Part shown: positions 56,301 to 64,000 of the stretch, in pieces
How the letters are laid out: each line of letters starts with the position of its first letter
Numbering within the stretch: the first letter of the stretch is position 1
Assembly: GCA_022484565.1 (NCBI GenBank)
Contig: JAKVKZ010000001.1
Location: forward strand, 1-64,000
Length of the DNA: 64,000 nucleotides
Direction: 5' to 3'
DNA from: Muribaculaceae bacterium
Lineage (GTDB): Bacteria; Bacteroidota; Bacteroidia; Bacteroidales; Muribaculaceae
Program-made: the position numbers and the translations under genes
Notes under the pieces: model-generated
The model's input: the letters and a program-made list of their open reading frames with translations, nothing else
Told to the model about the DNA's origin: nothing
Databases searched by the model: none

Positions 56301-56363
56301 CGTGATGACTTGATGAAACAGGTGCTTGATTTCTTCAAATCGACCGACAACTTAAACAAATAA
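53337..56363 (+). CDS. Golvesin-domain N-acetylmuramoyl-L-alanine amidase
   Basis: A 1008-residue exported protein with signal peptide (LAVVILSGVLGCFSAMADSV). The amidase-3 fold seems split: IVIWQSHGWYFESSLNRWQW and MLENAGAYVFSPRERDTNIN come first. A golvesin/xanthan-lyase carbohydrate-binding domain is inserted at about 210-380 (NIPEDGMYAVYISYKTIPGS, VELSNYSTSEGYVTADAVKI). The enzyme then resumes with DLSMAFHSDAGTTKNDDVIG and EVPAMLLELLSHENFADMKY, holding zinc His and catalytic Glu candidates. A fibronectin-III-like and a flavodoxin-like/GATase-like C-terminal region follow. It has no T9SS tail, unlike the amidase at 48555. Probably a wall hydrolase that binds glycans. Confidence 0.84.
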   Translation: MQNIKIIRTLAVVILSGVLGCFSAMADSVSATEKAKIQTAVESTVPANMGIGKVRVKTVSVDKASSTISVNLGGDYADVPFTRMSVDALKAQIAASSAEYSGYNVNLMIDSIDINKYFPEYTAVSKRTHDLRFISPLDPSYNYSSGLNGYNIVIWQSHGWYFESSLNRWQWQRARMYQTVEDLYTQSYVMPYLMPMLENAGAYVFSPRERDTNINEVIVDNDGGNAQLGYKEHNNGGKWKTGDSVGFAYKRAQYEGYQNPFREGTFRYAKTTNNLHKYSTAQWNANIPEDGMYAVYISYKTIPGSVSDAVYTINSANGQKMFTVNQQMGGGTWLYLGHYYFKKGLNNAAVELSNYSTSEGYVTADAVKIGGGMGNIARKVEGSSNDERFDEATTDTGNKSIKYDWMVSNHPRYTEGARYFMQWAGIPDTIYSPFRGVNDYKDDYQDRGSWVNYLAGGSVVLPQAQGLHIPIDLSMAFHSDAGTTKNDDVIGSLGIYYSNHFGNYNNGTPRILSRDFTNIVLTNITNDVRRQFKPDWKRRGMWDQRYFEARQPEVPAMLLELLSHENFADMKYGLDPNFRFTVSRAIYKGMVQFLSKRDGHDYKIEPLPINSFAITPLTGTTFNLTWKATKDTLCDKADATRFAVLERIGDGGFKQIALTSSSSYTVNISDNLVHSYQIIAMNDGGRSFPSESLALGVAKDSKGTVMVVNDFTRVSAPDWFDSGEMAGFYSEKDHGVPYIKDISYIGQQYEFRRKLKWTDDDAAGFGASRSNYETKVIAGNTFDYPYIHGAAIMNAGYSFVSSSVQSVCDGGVRLGNYKMVDLIVGKQKEVPVGSGKDMPARYKAFPTSLRDAISAYCKQGGDIFVSGAFVASDIWDRDSVNAEEKAFAQNVLGYKWRVCQAAVNGEAYCVPTVFQQLLSDKTISFNTELNKDMYCVESPDAILPFNKKVASTTLRYKENNLPAAMAMATNYKTYVMGFPFETIKDGAVRDDLMKQVLDFFKSTDNLNK

Positions 56364-56397
56364 GGATATTTATCTATAAAACAACTTTTGAATATTT

Positions 56398-57855
56398 ATG
56401 AATACTATTAATTGTTTCATACCCTTCGTTGATGAGCAGCAGGCGCGAGCCACTGTTGATGGGTTGAAATCGAGCAAATTTATTTCAAAAATCTTTCTTC
56501 TTGCCGATGAAAACGCAAAAGGAGGAATAGAGGGATGTGAAGTACTGAAAATTGATGCCCTCACCTCAACCGCAACTATCAAGCAGATTGCCGCTAATGC
56601 CGGCAACGGATATGTGCTGCTTTACTGCAAATATGATACATTGCGGTTAGGTTATCTTGCCATTGAGCGAATGTTGAGGATATTGGACGATAGTCAGTCG
56701 GGCATGGTTTATGCCGACCATTATAAGGTTACTAATGGCAAACAAGTGAAAGCTCCTTTGATTGATTATCAGGAGGGCAGTCTGCGCGATGAGTTTGATT
56801 TCGGGTCCTTGATGCTTTTTGGTGCGGATTCATTCCGCAAGGCGGCTTCAATGGTGAAACAGAATTATGGTTTTGCCGGATTATATGATTTCCGCCTGAA
56901 ATTGTCGCAGTTTGCACATATTACCCATGTCGACGAGTATCTATATACTGATGTGGAACTTGATACCCGCAGCAGTGGTGAAAAGGTTTTTGATTATGTT
57001 GATCCGAAGAACCGTGGACGTCAGATAGAACTTGAAAAAGCGGTTACGGAACATTTGAAAGAGATAGGAGCGTACCTTGAGCCGAAATTTGAAAAAGTGC
57101 AATTCGATGAAAATGATTTTGAATGTGAAATGTCGGTAATAATACCTGTTCTTAACAGAGTACGTACAATCCGCGATGCTTTGAAGTCGGCACTTTCACA
57201 GAAATGCGATTTCAAATTCAATGTGATAGTAATCGACAATCATTCAACTGATGGCACTACTGAGGCAATTGATGAATTCAAGTGCGACAATCTTATCCAT
57301 ATAATACCTGACCGTGATGACCTCGGCATAGGCGGTTGCTGGAATTTTGCCGCCCATAATAAGCATTGCGGTAAATTCTTCATCGGTCTTGACAGCGATG
57401 ATGTGTTCAGCAGTGAGGAAACTCTATCCAAGATGGTGAAAGCCTTCTACGAGCAGAATTGTGCAATGGTTTCGGGCACTTATATGGTGACTGACTTCAA
57501 TATGAAGATGATTGCTCCAGGCGTAATTGACCATCGTGAATTGGCTCCCGAAAATGGCCGGAATAATTTGCTCCGGGTGAATGGCATCGGTGCGCCACGT
57601 GCGTTCTACACGCCATTGTTCCGCAAGGTAAATTTGCCAAACACCTGCTATGGAGAGGACTATGCAGTGGGATTGATGATGTCGCGCCATTACTTGATAG
57701 GACGTATATATGATGTGCTGACTTATGGCCGTCGTTGGGAAGACAATTCTGATGCCAATCTTGACATCGTCAAGGAAAATGCCAACAACCTTTATAAGGA
57801 CCGCACACGTACTTGGGAACTCCGGGCACGCATTAAAATGAACAAATCAAATTAA
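56398..57855 (+). CDS. Two-domain GT2 glycosyltransferase, copy 1
   Basis: A 485-residue cytosolic protein. Residues 1-235 form a GT-A-like domain that lacks a DxD (MVYADHYKV and IDYQEGSLRDEFDFGSL are its conserved parts). From 245 a classical GT2 catalytic domain begins with EMSVIIPVLNRVRTIRDALK, then VIDNHSTDGTTEAID and FIGLDSDDVFSSEETL. It ends with YGEDYAVGLMMS and RRWEDNSDANLDIVKENANN. There is no signal or membrane segment. The next gene is a full-length paralogue. Donor and acceptor are unknown. Its neighbours suggest a cell-wall or capsule-linked glycan, or an amino-sugar nucleotide donor. Confidence 0.85.
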   Translation: MNTINCFIPFVDEQQARATVDGLKSSKFISKIFLLADENAKGGIEGCEVLKIDALTSTATIKQIAANAGNGYVLLYCKYDTLRLGYLAIERMLRILDDSQSGMVYADHYKVTNGKQVKAPLIDYQEGSLRDEFDFGSLMLFGADSFRKAASMVKQNYGFAGLYDFRLKLSQFAHITHVDEYLYTDVELDTRSSGEKVFDYVDPKNRGRQIELEKAVTEHLKEIGAYLEPKFEKVQFDENDFECEMSVIIPVLNRVRTIRDALKSALSQKCDFKFNVIVIDNHSTDGTTEAIDEFKCDNLIHIIPDRDDLGIGGCWNFAAHNKHCGKFFIGLDSDDVFSSEETLSKMVKAFYEQNCAMVSGTYMVTDFNMKMIAPGVIDHRELAPENGRNNLLRVNGIGAPRAFYTPLFRKVNLPNTCYGEDYAVGLMMSRHYLIGRIYDVLTYGRRWEDNSDANLDIVKENANNLYKDRTRTWELRARIKMNKSN

Positions 57856-57883
57856 TTATAAATAAATTAAACGTAAAAAAGCT

Positions 57884-59341
57884 ATGAAATCAATTAATTG
57901 TTTCATTCCGTACGCTAACGCCGAACAGGCTAAGTCAACACTTACAGCACTTAAAGCTAATAAGCTGGTAAACAAAATCTTTTTGCTTGCGACAGGTGAT
58001 GCTAAAGATGCACCTGAAGGCTACGAGGTGATTAAAATTAAAACCCTCACAGCCACCTCCACAATGAAATCAATAGCAGAACATGCCGATGCTGATTTTG
58101 TTCTGCTTTTCACTAAATATGTCACTCTAAAGTTTGGACCATACGCTATCGACCGCTTTGTGAAACTCGCTTGCGATTCACAGTCGGGAATGCTCTATGC
58201 CGACCACTATAATGTCAGCGACGATAAAGTGGAGAAAGCTCCAGTGATTGACTATCAGCAGGGCAGTCTGCGTGACGATTTTGATTTTGGTTCAGTGCTT
58301 TTCTTCTGCGCAGAATGCTTCAAGAAAGCTGCCGCTGCTATGAAGGCCGACTATGAATTTGCAGGTCTTTATGATATCCGCCTCAAACTTTCGCAATTTG
58401 CAGCGCTTACACATATCAATGAATACCTTTATAGCGATGTGGAACTCGACACCCGCAAGAGTGGAGAGAAACTTTTTGATTATGTTGACCCTAAGAACCG
58501 CGGACGTCAGATAGAAATGGAACAGGCCGTTACCGAGCATCTTAAGGAAGTCGGTGGTTATCTTGCTCCGAAATTCACTAAGATAGAATTCAACAAGGGT
58601 AATTTCGACTATGAGGCAACAGTCATCATCCCTGTTCGTAACCGTATCCGTGTAATTCGCGATGCCATCAAGTCGGTGCTCAACCAAAAGACTGATTTCA
58701 AGTTCAATCTTATGGTGGTTGATAACTTCTCAACCGATGGCACACGTGATGCGATAGACGAATTCAAGGACGACCCACGTCTTATCCACATAATCGCCGA
58801 CTACTATGATATGGGTGTAGGTGGTTATTGGAATCTTGCGGCAAATCACGAGAAAGCCGGCAAGTTCATCATTCAGCTTGATTCCGATGATGTCTATGCC
58901 GACGAGAATACTTTATCAACAATGGTCAATGCTTTTTACGAGCAAAACTGCGCAATGGTTGTCGGTACTTACATGATGACTGACATCAATCTGCACATGA
59001 TTGCCCCTGGCATTATCGACCATAAGGAATGGACACCTGAAAACGGCCGCAACAATGCACTCCGCATCAATGGACTTGGCGCACCGCGTGCTTTCTACAC
59101 TCCAGTGCTCCGTGAAGTAAAGGTGCCTAACACCAGCTATGGTGAAGATTATGCGCTAGGCTTGAATATTTCACGTAATTATCAGATTGGACGTGTTTAT
59201 AAGCCTGTCTATCTGGTACGTCGTTGGGACGACAATAGCGATGCCGACGTTGACATTGTGAAGATGAACACCAACAACACATATAAAGACCGCATCCGCA
59301 CTTGGGAACTCCAGGCGCGAATAGCTATGAACAATAAATAG
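57884..59341 (+). CDS. Two-domain GT2 glycosyltransferase, copy 2
   Basis: A 485-residue paralogue of the preceding gene, of identical length and domain order: INCFIPYANAEQAKSTLTAL at the start, an inactive-looking first GT domain (MLYADHYNV) and a second domain with TVIIPVRNRIRVIRDAIKSV, VVDNFSTDGTRDAIDEF and IIQLDSDDVYADENTL. It has the same end, RRWDDNSDADVDIVKMNTNN. The intergenic gap is 28 nt, so the two are co-transcribed. Equal length with clear divergence suggests two transferases with different specificity, or a heterodimer. Confidence 0.85.
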   Translation: MKSINCFIPYANAEQAKSTLTALKANKLVNKIFLLATGDAKDAPEGYEVIKIKTLTATSTMKSIAEHADADFVLLFTKYVTLKFGPYAIDRFVKLACDSQSGMLYADHYNVSDDKVEKAPVIDYQQGSLRDDFDFGSVLFFCAECFKKAAAAMKADYEFAGLYDIRLKLSQFAALTHINEYLYSDVELDTRKSGEKLFDYVDPKNRGRQIEMEQAVTEHLKEVGGYLAPKFTKIEFNKGNFDYEATVIIPVRNRIRVIRDAIKSVLNQKTDFKFNLMVVDNFSTDGTRDAIDEFKDDPRLIHIIADYYDMGVGGYWNLAANHEKAGKFIIQLDSDDVYADENTLSTMVNAFYEQNCAMVVGTYMMTDINLHMIAPGIIDHKEWTPENGRNNALRINGLGAPRAFYTPVLREVKVPNTSYGEDYALGLNISRNYQIGRVYKPVYLVRRWDDNSDADVDIVKMNTNNTYKDRIRTWELQARIAMNNK

Positions 59342-59356
59342 AAACTGCTGATTTTG

Positions 59357-60301
59357 ATGGGAAAGGTAAGTCAAGAACAGGTGAACGGCCTTATTTCACG
59401 CCAAATGAACGATTGGTCATTGGCAGGCGACAATTATGCCGCATTGGCAGGCGTTAAGGTGAAGAGGTTTGAAGTGAACGGGCGAGAAGTGCAAGTTCAG
59501 TTCAATCCCGCCCGTATCGTTTCTTCGGCTGCAAAGGTTGACGACAAGTCGCTCAGCGAGCGTAGGTGCTTTCTGTGCGCTGCGAATCGTCCAGTGGAGC
59601 AAGAAGGCTTGGCGTGGGGCGATCTATACACCATTCTTGTCAATCCTTTTCCTATTTTCCCGCGTCACCTCACCATCCCGAGTAATGATCATAAACCGCA
59701 GCGCATAAAGGGCCGCATTGGTGATATGCTTGGTTTGGCTGCCGACCTTCACGATTTTGTGATTTTTTACAATGGCCCTAAATGTGGAGCTTCCGCTCCC
59801 GACCATTGCCATTTTCAGGCCGGCAGTAAGGGGCTGATGTCTTTGCCTGCCGGGAAAGTTGATGGACGGCTGATAAAAGGTGATGAGCGTGCAGGAATCT
59901 ACCGTCTTTTAAACTGGACGTGTCAGGCTTTCATAATTAAGGCCACTGAACAGGATGCAGCTGCAGACTTGTTCAATCAGTTGTATGCTGTACTGCCTAT
60001 TCATGAGGGTGAAGATGAGCCGATGCTCAACTTGCTTTGCTGGACCGAAAATAAATCTGGAATCACGGAATGGAATATCGGCGTGTTTCCGCGTGTGAAG
60101 CATCGTCCGAGCTGCTATTTTGCAGAAGGTGATTCCAACATTCTTCTTACTCCGGCATCGGTGGATATGGGTGGCGTGTTTATCACTCCGCTTGCAAAAG
60201 ATTTTAATAAAATCAAGGCATCCGACATAGAAGCGATACTTAAAGAAGTGTGCTACGATGAGGATGCGATGAACGAAATAGAAAACAAAATAATAATATA
60301 G
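59357..60301 (+). CDS. DUF4922 protein, HIT-like nucleotidyl transferase or phosphorylase
   Basis: A 314-residue cytosolic protein. A CxxC pair lies at 71-74 (RRCFLCAANRP), NPFPIFPRHLTIPSNDH at about 96-111, and a histidine-triad-like PDHCHFQAGSKG with H150, H152 and Q154. This set (CxxC, then HxHxQ) is the layout of the GalT / Ap4A phosphorylase branch of the HIT superfamily, enzymes that move or cleave nucleoside phosphates. ATG 59357 is preferred to the TTG before it. It lies between the glycosyltransferases and the SpoIID protein. A role in making or recycling a nucleotide sugar is inferred. Confidence 0.78.
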   Translation: MGKVSQEQVNGLISRQMNDWSLAGDNYAALAGVKVKRFEVNGREVQVQFNPARIVSSAAKVDDKSLSERRCFLCAANRPVEQEGLAWGDLYTILVNPFPIFPRHLTIPSNDHKPQRIKGRIGDMLGLAADLHDFVIFYNGPKCGASAPDHCHFQAGSKGLMSLPAGKVDGRLIKGDERAGIYRLLNWTCQAFIIKATEQDAAADLFNQLYAVLPIHEGEDEPMLNLLCWTENKSGITEWNIGVFPRVKHRPSCYFAEGDSNILLTPASVDMGGVFITPLAKDFNKIKASDIEAILKEVCYDEDAMNEIENKIII

Positions 60302-60303
60302 CC

Positions 60304-61626
60304 ATGAATGAAGTCCCTAAAGTAAACGTTGGCATAATGAGTGAACCCGAAATTGAGTTTACTCTAAATGGTGAATATATCAGCGATAACATAAAAATCA
60401 GCGGTGTACACAAAGCCACATTCAGCAACGGTAAAGTTCTCTTCAACGATAAAGAGGCCGACACAGTGGTGTTTGTGCCGGTCGATGCTGAAAAATGCTC
60501 TTTTACATTGCATGATGTGACCATCGGCGTGAATTTTCATTGGCAGCGAAAGGAAAATCAGACGTTTCGCGGTGCATTGAAACTTATTGTGGAAGGCAAG
60601 AAGGTCACTGCAATCAATACTCTTTCGGTGGAAAAATACCTTGAAAGTGTAATTTCTTCCGAAATGAGCGCTACGGCTTCGCTTGAATTGCTTAAGGCAC
60701 ATGCAGTGATTTCCCGCAGTTGGCTGCTTTCGCAACTTCACGATGAGCATAGCGAAGATGGAAACGGCAGTCTGAGCGCACCGAGTGCATGCGTTACGAG
60801 TGCTGATGAGCAGATCTGCTGGTACGACCGCGACAATCATGTGAATTTTGATGTCTGTGCCGACGACCATTGCCAGCGCTATCAGGGCATAACGCGTGAG
60901 TCCACCGAGAATGTGTGCCAGGCTGTGAAAGAAACTTGGGGACAGGTTGTGGCTTATAATGGCGAAATCTGTGATGCACGTTTTTCAAAGTGTTGCGGTG
61001 GAGCGTTCGAGCAGTTTGAAAACTGCTGGGAGCCGACCCATCATCCGTATCTCGATGTGCGTCTTGATGGACCGGACGAGGATAATTATCCGGATTTGAC
61101 AGATGAGAAAAATGCTGAAAAATGGATTCTTTCTTCGCCAAAGGCATTCTGCAACACGTCGGACAACAAGATTCTTTCGCAAGTGCTGAACAATTACGAC
61201 CAGGAAACCACCGACTTCTATCGCTGGAAAGTGGAATATACCCAAGAACAGATTTCAAAATTGATTAGAGAGCGTTCAGGAATAGATTTCGGAGAAATAC
61301 TTGATTTGGAGCCTGTGGCACGAGGCACGTCAGGACGACTTTACAAATTGCGCTTCGTTGGTTCAAAACGTACTTTGGTGATTGGTAAGGAGCTTGAGAT
61401 ACGTCGGATTCTTTCACCTTCGCATCTTTACAGTTCGGCATTCGTCGTTGAAAAGGTAGGCGATGTGCATGGAGTGCCTCAAAAGTTCATCCTGCATGGT
61501 GCTGGTTGGGGCCATGGCGTTGGGCTGTGTCAGATTGGTGCTGCAGTGATGGGAGAAAAAGGCTATAATTATCAGTCAATTCTATTACACTATTTCATAA
61601 ATGCCTCAATTGATAAACTTTATTAA
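60304..61626 (+). CDS. SpoIID/LytB-domain protein
   Basis: A 440-residue protein without a clear signal peptide. It shows the SpoIID signature YLESVISSEMSATASLELLK followed by AHAVISRSW, the middle segment ARFSKCCGGAFEQFENCW, and the C-terminal LHGAGWGHGVGLCQIGAAVM. In spores SpoIID is a lytic transglycosylase that acts on denuded glycan strands, and LytB enhances an amidase. In Bacteroidetes the family appears without sporulation. It starts 2 nt after the DUF4922 stop and precedes the AmpG-like permease, so it is part of the peptidoglycan unit. Lack of an evident export signal is unusual. Confidence 0.88.
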   Translation: MNEVPKVNVGIMSEPEIEFTLNGEYISDNIKISGVHKATFSNGKVLFNDKEADTVVFVPVDAEKCSFTLHDVTIGVNFHWQRKENQTFRGALKLIVEGKKVTAINTLSVEKYLESVISSEMSATASLELLKAHAVISRSWLLSQLHDEHSEDGNGSLSAPSACVTSADEQICWYDRDNHVNFDVCADDHCQRYQGITRESTENVCQAVKETWGQVVAYNGEICDARFSKCCGGAFEQFENCWEPTHHPYLDVRLDGPDEDNYPDLTDEKNAEKWILSSPKAFCNTSDNKILSQVLNNYDQETTDFYRWKVEYTQEQISKLIRERSGIDFGEILDLEPVARGTSGRLYKLRFVGSKRTLVIGKELEIRRILSPSHLYSSAFVVEKVGDVHGVPQKFILHGAGWGHGVGLCQIGAAVMGEKGYNYQSILLHYFINASIDKLY

Positions 61627-61640
61627 TATATTAAGCCGTC

Positions 61641-63584
61641 ATGAGTAATAATATCAAGAAACGCTCACCGTGGGCTTGGATACCTACGCTATATTTCGCA
61701 CAAGGATTGCCTTATGTGGCAGTAATGACAATTTCAGTCATTATGTACAAGCGTCTTGGCATGTCGAATACGGATATAGCACTTTACACTGGCTGGCTCG
61801 GCTTGCCGTGGGTAATAAAACCTTTCTGGAGTCCATTTGTTGACATAATCAGGACAAAACGCTGGTGGACGCTTACAATGCAGTGGATTGTGGCACTCGC
61901 ATTTGCAGGAATTGCATTTACTATACCTACAGCATTTTATGTGCAGTTCACGTTCGCAATCTTCATGCTGATGGGCTTTGCATCAGCCACTCACGACATA
62001 GCCGCCGATGGATTTTATATGCTTGCCCTTACAGAGCATGAGCAATCGCTATATGTGGGGATACGCAGTACTTTCTATCGTGTTGCCACTGTGGTGGGGC
62101 AGGGATTACTCGTGATTTTGGCAGGCGTGGTCGAAATGAATTCTGGGCTTGAACCAGTGAATGTCACTGTTGAGGCTAATCCTGCATTGAAGACTGCCAC
62201 CGCTGTGGTACCTTCAATAAATATAAGCGCTGCCGACATGAAAAACGATGCTCATTTTGTGGTAAGCGCTACAGATTTGAAGGTCGCAGTCAATGCACCG
62301 AAGACGGTTGCAACCGATTCTGCGAAAACGATGCCGTTTGCAACTTATGCAAAACTTATGATGGATTCCGTCAACAACATGAACGTGAGAAACGGACTTG
62401 TTGCAGGTGCGGTGGTTGATAAAAGCGCGCCTAAGGCAGAAGCGCCAAAGAAGGAAACTGATGGTGCATTCCGCGCATGGTTGCGCTCACATTTCGGTGA
62501 CAAACGTAATGTGACTGTTGATGGCAGAGACAATAATATTGCAATCGTTGCAGTCCGTCTCACTAAAAAGCCTGAGCCTGGCAAGGACATTATCTTGAGC
62601 GTCACTAACAATAAGGGTGATCAAAGCATTAAGCTCGAATCGGATAAACTTGCCACACGCTTTGTGTTCAACGATAAGAACTGGGACAAGCCGGCTTATC
62701 TCTATTTCACTATTGACCATAAAATCACAAAGACCGCTTCGGCTTCATTTGTCGGAGCATCAGGAAATATTCCGTTTGCGTGGATGATTGTGTTCATCAC
62801 ATTATCGGTATTCTTCCTTGTAGTTGTGGTTTATCACACATGGGCCTTGCCAAAGCCGGCGAGCGACGCCAACCATGACGACACTTCCGCCAAGAGCATT
62901 TTCAAGGGCTTTATCAACACATTCGTGACATTCTTCACCAAGTTGCCTGTTCCGCAGACGATAGCGGCGATCATGTTCATGCTGTTCTACCGTTTCCCTG
63001 AGGCACAGCTCACGAAGATTATTCAGCCATTCCTGCTTGACCCGCTTGACAAAGGCGGTCTGGCACTTACTACTGGAGAGGTTGGCCTTGTGTATGGCAC
63101 TGTAGGAATAATCGGGTTGACAGTAGGTGGAATAATAGGTGGCTTAGCAGCTGCTAAAGGCGGATTGAAACGCTGGTTGCAGCCAATGGCTTGGAGTATG
63201 TCGCTTACATGTCTCACGTTCATCTACCTTGCATTCTCGCAAAACCAGTCATTGCTTTCAATTAATATCTGCGTCTTCATCGAGCAATTCGGATATGGAT
63301 TCGGTTTCACTGCATATATGCTTTACCTGATTTACTATTCCGAAGGCAAATACAAGACGGCGCATTATGCAATTTGCACTGGATTCATGGCTTTAAGCAT
63401 GATGCTTGGCATGATAGCTGGTTGGCTGCAGGAAACAATCGGTTACGAGAATTTCTTCATTTGGACCATGATATGCTGCTTGTGCACAATCGGCGTGTCG
63501 ATGATAGTGAAGGTTGACCCTAAATTCGGTCTGAAGGAATCTGAGAAGAATGAGGAAGTGGCCACAAAAGACGACAAAAAATAA
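61641..63584 (+). CDS. ampG: AmpG-like MFS permease with large insertion
   Basis: A 647-residue MFS transporter. It begins SPWAWIPTLYFAQGLPYVAV, the AmpG signature, followed by GWLGLPWVIKPFWSPFVDII and FASATHDIAADGFYMLAL. Residues about 167-378 form a hydrophilic, beta-rich insertion (PEPGKDIILSVTNNKGDQSI) between membrane segments, absent from E. coli AmpG (491 aa). The C-terminal half resumes at WMIVFITLSVFFLVVVVYH and contains FMLFYRFPEAQLTKII. AmpG imports anhydro-muropeptides; Tannerella MurT imports free MurNAc. The insertion probably lies in the periplasm and may bind substrate or a partner. It is followed 6 nt later by NamZ. Confidence 0.85.
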   Translation: MSNNIKKRSPWAWIPTLYFAQGLPYVAVMTISVIMYKRLGMSNTDIALYTGWLGLPWVIKPFWSPFVDIIRTKRWWTLTMQWIVALAFAGIAFTIPTAFYVQFTFAIFMLMGFASATHDIAADGFYMLALTEHEQSLYVGIRSTFYRVATVVGQGLLVILAGVVEMNSGLEPVNVTVEANPALKTATAVVPSINISAADMKNDAHFVVSATDLKVAVNAPKTVATDSAKTMPFATYAKLMMDSVNNMNVRNGLVAGAVVDKSAPKAEAPKKETDGAFRAWLRSHFGDKRNVTVDGRDNNIAIVAVRLTKKPEPGKDIILSVTNNKGDQSIKLESDKLATRFVFNDKNWDKPAYLYFTIDHKITKTASASFVGASGNIPFAWMIVFITLSVFFLVVVVYHTWALPKPASDANHDDTSAKSIFKGFINTFVTFFTKLPVPQTIAAIMFMLFYRFPEAQLTKIIQPFLLDPLDKGGLALTTGEVGLVYGTVGIIGLTVGGIIGGLAAAKGGLKRWLQPMAWSMSLTCLTFIYLAFSQNQSLLSINICVFIEQFGYGFGFTAYMLYLIYYSEGKYKTAHYAICTGFMALSMMLGMIAGWLQETIGYENFFIWTMICCLCTIGVSMIVKVDPKFGLKESEKNEEVATKDDKK

Positions 63585-63590
63585 GTTGTA

Positions 63591-64000
63591 ATGAAAAAGA
63601 TATTTGCAACATTAATAGTATTGCTTGCCATGGCATTTTCGTTGAATGCCGAGGTAAAGCCAGGTATTGAAGTGCTCCGCGACAACGGGTTCAAGCAACT
63701 TCAGGGCAAAAGGGTAGGGCTTATCACAAATCCTACCGGCGTTGACAATAATCTTCGTTCCACTGTTGATATCCTCAGCAGTGCTCCTGGTGTGAAACTT
63801 GTGGCCCTTTATGGCCCTGAACACGGAGTGCGTGGCGATGCCCATGCCGGTGATGCTGTGAACGATTCAATTGACCCGATAACTCATGTGCGCGTGTATT
63901 CACTTTTCGGCAAAACTCGAAAACCTACTCCTGAAATGCTGAAGGATGTGGATGTGCTTATCTATGACATTCAGGATATTGGTTGCCGTTCTTACACATT
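63591..64000 (+). CDS. namZ: NamZ (DUF1343) exo-N-acetylmuramidase, 5' part only
   Basis: About 136 residues are visible before the window ends; the full protein is usually about 400. A signal peptide (FATLIVLLAMAFSLNAEV) is followed by RVGLITNPTGVDNNLRSTVD, LYGPEHGVRGDAHAGDAV and VYSLFGKTRKPTPEMLKDVD, then VLIYDIQDIGCRSYT, all diagnostic of DUF1343. NamZ-type enzymes release MurNAc from the non-reducing end of peptidoglycan fragments. It directly follows the AmpG-like permease, so release and import are probably co-expressed. Confidence 0.87.
   Translation, partial: MKKIFATLIVLLAMAFSLNAEVKPGIEVLRDNGFKQLQGKRVGLITNPTGVDNNLRSTVDILSSAPGVKLVALYGPEHGVRGDAHAGDAVNDSIDPITHVRVYSLFGKTRKPTPEMLKDVDVLIYDIQDIGCRSYT

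Overview
The window looks like a chromosomal segment of a gut-type Bacteroidales bacterium, probably Muribaculaceae-like. The evidence is repeated Bacteroidetes promoters (-7 box TAnnTTTG, often with a TTG-type -33 box about 20 nt upstream), a fused NuoCD in a complex I operon without NuoEFG, the Bacteroidetes ATP synthase order D-C-B-E-F-H-A-G with a short epsilon subunit, an UpxY/NusG-like regulator, a T9SS sorting tail, a TonB-dependent receptor and many SPII lipoproteins. The genus is an inference. No tRNA, rRNA, CRISPR array, transposase or phage gene was seen.

Left part (1-20.4 kb, almost all minus strand): a 138-bp tandem repeat array; a short surface-polysaccharide operon (UpxY-like antiterminator, acyltransferase, GT2) whose promoter lies in one arm of a perfect inverted repeat; a 1891-residue alpha-2-macroglobulin-like protein without a thioester; an ECF sigma / membrane protein / Spy-like operon; a DUF4143-type ATPase beside three phased palindromes; an SPFH protein with an Arc-like RHH protein; a four-gene redox/acetylation operon (RibD-like reductase, acetyltransferase, flavodoxin, SDR); and a TonB receptor with a lipoprotein, divergent from a zinc-ribbon/FISUMP protein across a small palindrome.

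Middle (21.4-38.8 kb, plus strand): one long energy block. A promoter and a structured leader with a terminator-like hairpin precede nuoA-B-CD-H. The complete eight-gene F1Fo ATP synthase operon follows, then nuoI-J-K-L-M-N. The ATP synthase operon therefore splits the complex I operon between nuoH and nuoI. A bidirectional terminator ends the block.

Right part: on the minus strand, a DUF3108 protein, a PfkB sugar kinase and seven tandem exported proteins in three paralogous families, five of them with a DxDxDG-like acidic loop. On the plus strand from 47.6 kb, a cell-wall locus: a PD40 propeller protein, a T9SS-type amidase, a BadF-type amino-sugar kinase, an exported Asn/Arg-rich protein, a golvesin-type amidase, two paralogous two-domain glycosyltransferases, a DUF4922 HIT-like protein, a SpoIID/LytB protein, an AmpG-like permease with a roughly 210-residue insertion, and the start of a NamZ (DUF1343) exo-N-acetylmuramidase cut by the window edge. 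Together these could release, import and reactivate peptidoglycan sugars. The roles of the kinase, the DUF4922 protein and the glycosyltransferases in this scheme are inferred from context.
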